Part shown: piece by piece, positions 56,691-64,000 of the stretch | Layout of the letters: every line of letters starts with the position of its first letter | How positions within the stretch are numbered: the first letter of the stretch is position 1 | Source of the DNA: Nelumbo lutea | Lineage: Eukaryota > Streptophyta > Magnoliopsida > Proteales > Nelumbonaceae | NCBI GenBank assembly: GCA_022828595.1 | Contig: JAKGHH010000006.1 | Coordinates: 17,728,499 to 17,792,498 of the forward strand | DNA length: 64,000 nt | Direction: 5' to 3' | Notes under the pieces: model-generated | What the model was told of the DNA's origin: nothing | The model's input: only the letters and a program-made list of their open reading frames with translations | Database searches by the model: none | Position numbers and translations under genes: made by a program

Positions 56691-58252
56691 GTAGACAAAA
56701 TGTATAGGATTTTGGTCTGTAAATAATTTTTTTATTTTCTAGACAAAATGTATAGGATCGGATCTAATGTAATTAATAGAAAATTAGGTTTTTCTATTTT
56801 TTTTTTACATTGGAAGAAGTGTTGGTTCGCGTGGAGGAGAAGACTTCTCGCAGATACAAGATCTTTAATCTACGATTTGCAGAAACCGAATTTGCAATCT
56901 GCAATTAACCATTTGTTTTATAGGTTTGCAATCACACATACAACCCTCTGAATGTAATTCTTGCTGATTCTTGATTGTCTTTAATCGGCTGAATTTTTTT
57001 CAGATCATAATCTTGAATTGAATCTTGTAATGGACACCAAACCCAAGGCCGGTTTCACCCATGGTTGGTCCAAATTGGTTGGACTGAACTTGTAGTTCAA
57101 TAGGGGATTGTTCTCAGCTCAAAATTCTGATTTGGGCCAGGGGTTTGATGGCCCATTACAAGATGCAATTCGACCCACCCCGTAAAACCTAACTTTGTTA
57201 AGTTAAAACTACATTAGCCCTATTTCAACATAAATGCTACATGGGTCAAACTGCCTTTTACAGTTCAGCCCATATACCTAGATAATGTTATATGATAATA
57301 TTATGGGCTTTAATGGCCTGATATAGATTTAACTTAAATTAATTAGGGTTTTTTAGTTGATGTGATTAATTTGATCAATTATCATGCATTTGGATGTATG
57401 TGATGTGTGATGTGCTACGTACATGGGCCATAAGCACTTGAACCATGTACATTCGTTAGTTGTTCTCTACGCACACCATGGCAGAATACACATCACTTCC
57501 ATGGTGCCCTAAAGATCATTGGATGATCTCCCTTTCCGGTGGGCCCCAAATCAACTTCCTCTCCAAGAGGAACCGTGCAAAATCCTAGCTGTTTTGGGCC
57601 CATTTGATTCTGACTTTAAAAAAGTCAGTGGGAGCCACTTTGGTTTGACCTAAATCAAATCTAGGGATGTAACAACTTGTTCCCTCTAGATATATATAAG
57701 CGCATGTGATAGGGAGATTCATATGATGAATTCTTTAAAAGCCTTCTGTCATTAGCATGAATATGGGCTTATTAGTAATGAGGAGATGCACCATAAAATT
57801 GGTCTATCCATTTGCTAGTTAGTCTATTTGATTGCTTCATAAGATGATAGGGGCATCCTAGATCGATGTGGGAGGGGCCTATCCTAAAATGGAAGAATCT
57901 CTCACGATACCTTGGCGTTTACGAATATGACAGGTCTACACTTACTGGACAAAAAGGTCTAACCTAAAATGACAATGAACCTTGTTTGACAGAGGCCAAA
58001 GGGAAAGCTCATAAGATGAGTAGATATGATCCTTTACAAAAAGTGGTGGGGCTTTGCAGCTGAAACATTTGCCTCCATGCATGGTATGTGATTTCCCATA
58101 TTTCTAGAGACATAACCGCGTCTCCGTTACTAAGATGGGAGGGAAATCTCAGAGATGAAGAAATGGAAATTGAACATAGATTAAAAGCCTTTTTCTATGA
58201 CATGAATCAATTTAGGTTGTAGACTAATAATTTGCATTGCCTTTTATCAGAA
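56690..58252 (+). mobile_element. Copia copy G, 5' leader
   Basis: Long untranslated leader similar to 12463-11330 (inverse) in its left part and to 1-237 in its right part. It contains AGACAAAATGTATAGGA twice, 48 bp apart (56693 and 56741). No frame over 70 codons has a domain. The 5' LTR, primer site and first part of the leader (about 280 bp) are absent, so the copy is 5'-truncated. Confidence 0.8.
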
Positions 58253-59045
58253 ATGGCAAACGGATAATTCGCCAAACTGTTGGATGATAATAAGCTTAAG
58301 GGCCCAAATTATGCTGACTGGTTCTGTAACCTTATGTTGGTGTTGATGCCTGAGAAATTGGACAAGGTAGCCAAAAACACTACACCAGAACGTCCGGGTG
58401 ATAGGGCTTCTAAGGCCCATAGGAGGGAATATCAAGAATGGGAGGAAAAGAACTATCTTTCCTGGTGTTACATTATAGCCTCCTTAGACAATCCGATACA
58501 AAGACAGTTCGATAAGATCGAAGTGTCCAGAGATTCCATGGATAGTCTAAGGACCATGTATTAAGAGCAGAATCATTCTACTCGACAGAAAGTTCTAGAG
58601 TTGTTTAGAGTTGTTTATGACCACACAAACGACTGAGAACTAATAGGTTCATGACCATTGTCTAAACATGATGGGATACATTAATGAACCGGAGGCTCGG
58701 GGATCTAGGCTAGATGATGACACCAAAATTGATATCGTCCTAAACTCTTTGCCTCCCTCCTTTAATCAGTTTTTCATGAACTATAGCATGAATAAGCTAA
58801 AGGTTGGCCTTCAGGAACTCAACAATATGTTGTAGAGGGTTGAAGAACTGATTAAGAAGGACAGACCGATTGTCTTGCTTGTTGAAGTTGGCAAATCGGA
58901 AAAGAAAATGTAGAAGGCAAAGAAGAATCCTCAAAAAAGGTTGGCAAACCTAAAAGGCAGAGGACAAGATATCAAATGCCTATCATTTTTGTAAGAAAAC
59001 CGGCCAATGGAATAGGAATTGTCCTCAGTATCTGGAGACCAAGAA
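58253..59045 (+). pseudogene. Copia copy G gag (broken)
   Basis: ATG 58253 gives MANG, then TAA at 58265 where copy A has CAA (Gln), then FAKL. It aligns with copy A throughout (LDDNKLKGPNYADW, LMLVLMPEKLDKV, ERPGDRASKAHRREYQEWEE). The central part LNSLPPSFNQFFMNY and the knuckle CQFC-like HFCKKTGQWNRNCPQY (about 58985) are readable. TAG replaces a Gln codon at about 58833 (MLQ). Several frameshifts. Confidence 0.85.
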
Positions 59046-59059
59046 GCAAGATAACTTTG

Positions 59060-61989
59060 AATCCTTTCTCATAGAAACCAATCTGTTGGTTACTTCTGCA
59101 TCCTGGTGTATTGACTCCGGGGCCTCTACTCATGCATGTAACACATTGTAGGAGTTCAAGACAAGTAGAAGGCTGAGTGACGGAGAAGTGACTCCTTACT
59201 TGGGGACTTCTGCAACAGTTGTGGCTATAGCTATAGGAACTATAGATTTTTATTTCAAATAAGGAATAATTACTCTTAAAGATTGTCTTTATATATCTAA
59301 TTTGAGAAGAAATTTGATTCTTCTTTCAAAATTGTGTATAGATGGCTATTCTATTTTATTCAGTAATGTGATTACTATTAAACGGAATAACAAATTCCTC
59401 ACTTACGGAGAGCTTGAGAATGGTCTCAATGTTCTCAATCCTTCTCTGGAAATAAACTTAACCGAAACTACACCGAATATAGTCCCCAAGAAAAGAACAC
59501 ATGATATAATTAATCCCACGTGCCTGTGGCATTACCGACTTAGCCGCATCAACATAGATCGTATCACTAGATTGGCAAAGGATGGTCCTTTGGATTTTCT
59601 AACTGTAGAAGATCTTCCAACCTATGAACCTTTCCTTCATGGTAAGATGACGAAATGGCCATTTATAGGTAAGCCTGAAAGATTTACAAGCACACTTGAC
59701 TAGATACATACTGATGTATGTGGTTCCATGAATGTTAGGACACATAACTAGCATGTTTATTTTATAACATTTACCGATGATTTCTCACAGTATGGTTATG
59801 TGTACCTAATGAGACATATGTCCGAATCCTTTGAAAAGTTCAAAGAGTTCAAACAAGAGGTTGAGAAACAGTTGAGGAGACAAATTAAGGCCCTTCAATC
59901 AGATCGAGGAGACGAATATCTCTCCGACGAATTCAGGGACAACTTTAAGAAAAATGGAATTGTATCACAACTAGCTCCTTCTGCTACACCACAGTTAAAT
60001 GGTATATCGAAGAGGAGAAATTAGACTCTATTAGATATGGTCAGATCACTTCTCGTCTACTCAAAATTACCTATATCCTTTTGGGGCTATGCATTAAAGA
60101 CTGCGATATACGTGTTGAATTGGGTTCCAACCAAATCCATTCCTAAGACTCCATATAAGCACCAATAAGAAACCAAGTGTGAAACACTTGAAGATTCGGG
60201 GCTATCCGGCACATGTTGAAAGAACAAGTGTTGATAAATTGGAATCCAAAATTAGTTGTTGCCTATTTATGGGTTACCCCAAAAGCTCTGTAGGCTATTT
60301 ATTCTAAGACCCAAATGAGCAAAAGGTGTTTTGTAGTCGAAATGCCTATTTCCTGGAAGAAGACTACATCCAAGACAGTCATCATTAGGAAATACTTCTT
60401 GATGAGGAGAGCCCAGGAGTAGTGGGAAATGTCCCATAGGCTCCAGAAAATAACCAACCTAAAAGGTCTACCTGGGTATCTAGGCCTCCAATTCGTTACG
60501 GATATGATCCAGAAACTTACTTGATGGAAGCCATGAACAGTGGGGAAGATCCCATGACTTATACGGAAACTATGTTAGATATAGATTCCTTGAAGTGTGT
60601 AGATGCCATGAAAGCCAAGATGGACTCAATGGAGACAACAAGGTCTGAACTCTTGTAGACCCACCCCTTGGATGAAAGAAATTGGTTTCAAATGGATCTA
60701 GAAGAGGAAGAAGGGCCCTAATGGTAAGATTGAGACCTATAAAGCTCGTCTTGTGGCAAAAGGGTACACTCAAAAAGAGGGAATCGATTATGAGGAAACC
60801 TTTTCACTAGTGGCTATGCTCAAGTCCATTAGGATCCTGTTAGCTGTAGTAGCAAACCATGATTATGAAATTTGACAAATGGATGTCAAAATAGCATTCC
60901 TAAATGGAGAACTTATTGAAACTATCTACATGTAGCAACTGTAAGGATTCATTACTGCAGGTCAGGAACACATTGTGTGTAAAATTAATCGATCCATATA
61001 TGGACTTAAGCAAGCTTCTAGGAGCTAGAACATCTAGTTTGACTCTACCATCAAATAGTTTGACTTTGAGTAGAATCTAGATGAACCTTGTGTTTACAAG
61101 AAAACAGTGGGAGATAAGGTTACGTTCTTGGTTTTGTATGTAAATGACATTCTACTCATTGGGAATAATGTAGGAATGTTAACTACGGTGAAAGTGTGGC
61201 TTCCACAGTATGTAGGAATGTTAAATACATTCTTGGGACTTTGACTTTATAAAGATAGATCAAAGAGGATAATAGGATTATCCCAATCTACTTACATTGA
61301 CAAAATTGTCAAGAGATACAACATAGAGAATTCCATGAAATGAAATGTTCCTTTTAGGCATGGAGTCACTCTCTCCAAGGGTATGTCTCCTAAGACTCCC
61401 GAGGAGATTAAGGGCATGAGAGAGGTTCCCTATGCCTTAGCCGTAGGGACCATCATAATGCCATGTTGTGCACTCGGCCAGACATTGCCTAGGCAGTAGT
61501 GCGGTAATTAGATACCAATCGAACCTAGGACAAAAGCATTGGATAGTTGTGAAAAACATACTTAAATACTTTCGAAGAATAAAAAGTTTTGTCTAGTATT
61601 CATTGGTAGTTCACAATAGATTCTAGGGTATACTGATGTTGATTTCTAATCAGACCCAAGTGATAGAAAGTCTACATCTCGTTACATCTTTTCGATGGGG
61701 TCCTTTGTAGTAAGAAAAATAGTTCACAACCAAAGACAAGCACATTGCCATAAGTGAGGCTACCAAGTGGATGAAGTTGTTCATCCTAGAATTTGGAATC
61801 CTACCATATCACCCATTCCACTGTTGTGTGACAACACTAGATCTACGGGAGATTATTTGTAGAGGGCACGTACAGATTCAGAATGTAGCATCGACGGAGA
61901 ATGTGACAGACCCATTGACTAAGCCACTGACACAAAAAGTGTTTAAGAAACATGTAGACAGTTTGGGACTCTGGCTTGTACCCAATTAG
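59060..61989 (+). pseudogene. Copia copy G pol (broken)
   Basis: Protease CIDSGASTHAC (about 59108), pre-integrase LWHYRLSRINIDRITRLA, integrase [63 protein letters not shown] and VNDIL where YVDDIL is expected (Asp to Asn at the catalytic site, about 61139); RNase H region degraded. The end TDPLTKPLTQKVFKKHVDSL matches copy A. It carries TAG at 59149, the same site as 1119 in copy A. The coding quality is worse than in copy A. Confidence 0.87.
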
Positions 61990-62009
61990 ACCTAAGTGCA
62001 AGTGGGAGT

Positions 62010-63495
62010 TATTAGACAGTGTATGCCCTTATCTCCAATCAAATTGATGTACATTTTGACATTTATTGTAAATGAATAAAGTAAATAATTGATTCATGTT
62101 ATCTATGGTGTGTTTTTGTGTAATACCCTTAAACTAGGCACTTATGAGACTTGTGTTAGTTTAGAATCTTTACAATTGTTGAATAGACCTAGGGAAGTTT
62201 ATCCTACCAAGGTTGACACTAATGTGCTGCCAAGTCAGTTGGGGTGACTTGTCTTAGCTGCTAGGGTGAGACATGAAGCACATGTAATGTGGGTTTGCTT
62301 AAAACCCTAAACTGGACCATTTTTTAGTTATGCCCTAGACCTTGGAGACAAATGAGAAAAACTGGAAAGTTACACCTAATCCTAGACTCGATTATGGTAC
62401 TGCACTAGGTGTTGGGTTGGGTTGTCTTTGATATGCCAATCAGTGAGATCCTTAGCGGAGGTCAAAACCTGGGTATGTTGGGGCAGTCTAAGAATTCACC
62501 TGAGTGGGTGATCATAGTGACAAAATCAGCCCCTTTGTCAGACAAAGTGAATGATTGGGGAATGCACTCTCTCTGATGGAAACCTAAACTGCCGGTAGTT
62601 GATTTCAAACTTATTGAGATTTATTTTGCAAATTATATATATATATATATATTATGGTTTCATAAAATATTTGCAAAATGTTTTAATTCCCAGGATCCAT
62701 GTGAGCAAAGAATGCAATGTTGTACCTTGCAACTGAGGGAGAGGTCCTCTCTTGTCGGGCAGTGTTTGATCATTATGGGTTGAAAGGTTAAGTGTAAAAC
62801 CATTTAGGGTTTTTACCTGATGGGATAATCTCACATAAGTCCATAGTCTTTGGGCCTTTATAAGGTGGCTGGACCTAGGGACCATTTAGTGTAAATGTTG
62901 GGCCTGTTAAGAGTCCATACTGATAGGCTTAGGGGTTCACTATCTTCAACAGTGAATTTGATAAAAGAACCCTCTCCTAATATGATTAGGAAGCCGATTC
63001 AAGAAGGATTATAAATAGAGGGAGAAATCCTTATGTTATACACTTTTTGCAAATCTAGATCTCCTCTCTGTTCTTACTGCCCTGCCCATTTCAATCTCCA
63101 CATTCTTGGAGTGATCAAGAAAGGTTCTTAATTCTGATTCTTACTAGAAGAATCAGATCTGAAGTTGTGCTCACATCCCCTGCGTGATCTTTGCTGAAGG
63201 GTTGAAATTCTTGCTGAAGAATTGCTTTGCTGATCTTGCCTCATCCTAAGCTATGTCATCCTCAGTGGAGGTGGGATTTTGTGACCTCTTTGGGCATGAA
63301 CACCTACGTTGGGAGCTACTTGTTTGGATTCCGTATCAGGTATAACCCTCCCTTAATCTAGGTTTCAGATTTGGTCCGGTTGTTTTAAGAACAAACCTTG
63401 AAATATGTAGTTTTACTAAATCAGGGAATAGGATTCCTGAAAGGGAGAAAGAAATTTTTTGAAATTTTGCCCAGCCACCCTGCATGGTCCTCACT
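62010..63495 (+). mobile_element. 3' LTR of copia copy G (3' end lost)
   Basis: It begins TATTAGACAG after the purine tract (62000-62008) and follows the family A LTR with several deletions. A TATA-like ATTATAAATAGAGGG lies at about 63008. It runs to GAAATTTTGCCCAGCCACC, after which the last 20-30 bp seen in other copies (GATGGATCTCTCATCCCTTC) are not found. The next sequence is the gypsy antisense ORF. Confidence 0.85.
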
Positions 63496-63970
63496 GGGAC
63501 CCTAATCTTAAAATTCTTGGGGATGTAATACTTCTTAGCAAGAGCCTTCACCTGCTCCATACTAAGAACATTGTATAGTTCAGAGCACTGAAGATGCTCC
63601 ATTGTCACCCCTCAGGCTGCATACTCGGCCACCATCCTTGGACTGAGCTCAAGAACGTCCTTGCCCTCAAACACCTCAGGTGACCCTAGGTCTCCCTCGG
63701 CTTCCCTCACCCTTGTAGACCCAACGCTTTTACGAGGAGAGTCATCTCCCTCGGCTTCCCTCAACCTACAGAGGTTGTCCTCTCCCTCAGCACTTCGATC
63801 TCGGGCCTTGGAGCAGGGCCCTCGGACTTGCTAGAGTAGCTCTCGCTACTGGTAGCCGAGGAGGTGTCATGGGACAATCTCGCTCCCAAGGATTCCAGGA
63901 GGTGATAGCACTCAGGACTAGAGTCTGAGTAAGACATCACGTAGGTGAAGTTCTTTACCTCAAAAGACAA
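63496..63970 (-). pseudogene. Gypsy antisense ORF, N-terminal part
   Basis: On the minus strand from ATG 63970 it reads MSFEVKNFTYVMSYSDSSPE, then a Ser/Glu-rich stretch (SSATSSESYSSKSEGP), a frame change, and SELYNVLSMEQVKALAKKYY followed by IPKNFKIRVP at about 63515. The last segment fits the opening of the Transposase_28/gypsy-type family (L-x-x-Y-x-IPxxxxxxxP). The copia LTR cuts it there. Same protein type as 43970-44482, but a different family member. Confidence 0.7.
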
Positions 63971-64000
63971 AGTTTGGAAAACTTTAAGGGAAGCAGAAAG

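Overview
This is plant nuclear DNA: a repeat-rich intergenic stretch of a flowering plant. The signs are Ty1/copia and Tat-type Ty3/gypsy retrotransposons with plant-type domains, initiator-Met-tRNA primer sites, SAUR auxin-response genes, plant tRNA-Gly genes, MITEs, an hAT-like element and a Helitron candidate. Nothing is bacterial or organellar. The species cannot be named from this window.

The only intact protein genes I can support are two SAUR genes: 19924-20232 on the minus strand and 21450-21758 on the plus strand. They are divergent and share a 1.2 kb intergenic region. Three more SAUR copies are broken: 9981-10299 by frameshift, 32735-33157 by frameshift plus a MITE, and 47522-47638 as a remnant. 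The 8.8-11.07 kb block is a duplicate of the 20.5-22.3 kb block that carries the intact plus-strand gene. There are two tRNA-Gly(CCC) genes (34224-34294 minus, 48551-48621 plus), a probable NAC C-terminal relic (18604-18945) and a possible LRR F-box fragment (about 16.9-17.1 kb).

The rest is mostly transposable elements. One copia family (called family A here) has 1.5-1.95 kb LTRs and a primer-site-to-gag leader of probably 1.5 kb or more. It appears six times: an internal region plus 3' LTR at 1-5802, solo LTRs at 6367-8309 (TSD CTTTG) and 29037-30898 (TSD GGTAG), LTRs at 12464-14278 (with leader and primer site) and 14871-16819, and a copy at about 56690-63495. Two of these sit inside the gag of a second copia family (B). 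A third copia (C) lies on the minus strand at 38515-43600 with both LTRs.

Tat-type gypsy sequence occupies about 43963-45832 (antisense ORF plus 3' LTR) and 49.1-64.0 kb (leader, gag, pol, 3' repeats, antisense ORF). A different gypsy LTR interrupts the reverse transcriptase at 52164-52811, and copia copy G interrupts the antisense ORF. All element genes are broken. In copia A most stops can be traced to CAG/CAA or TGG codons, as expected from methylcytosine deamination.

Between these lie an hAT-like element inserted in a CT repeat (31087-32529), a Helitron candidate with a tandemly repeated interior (34625-38088), and several MITE families. I see no clearly new gene system. The most useful observations are the nested insertion order, the interrupted antisense ORF, the Helitron structure, the stop-codon pattern and the fate of the SAUR cluster.
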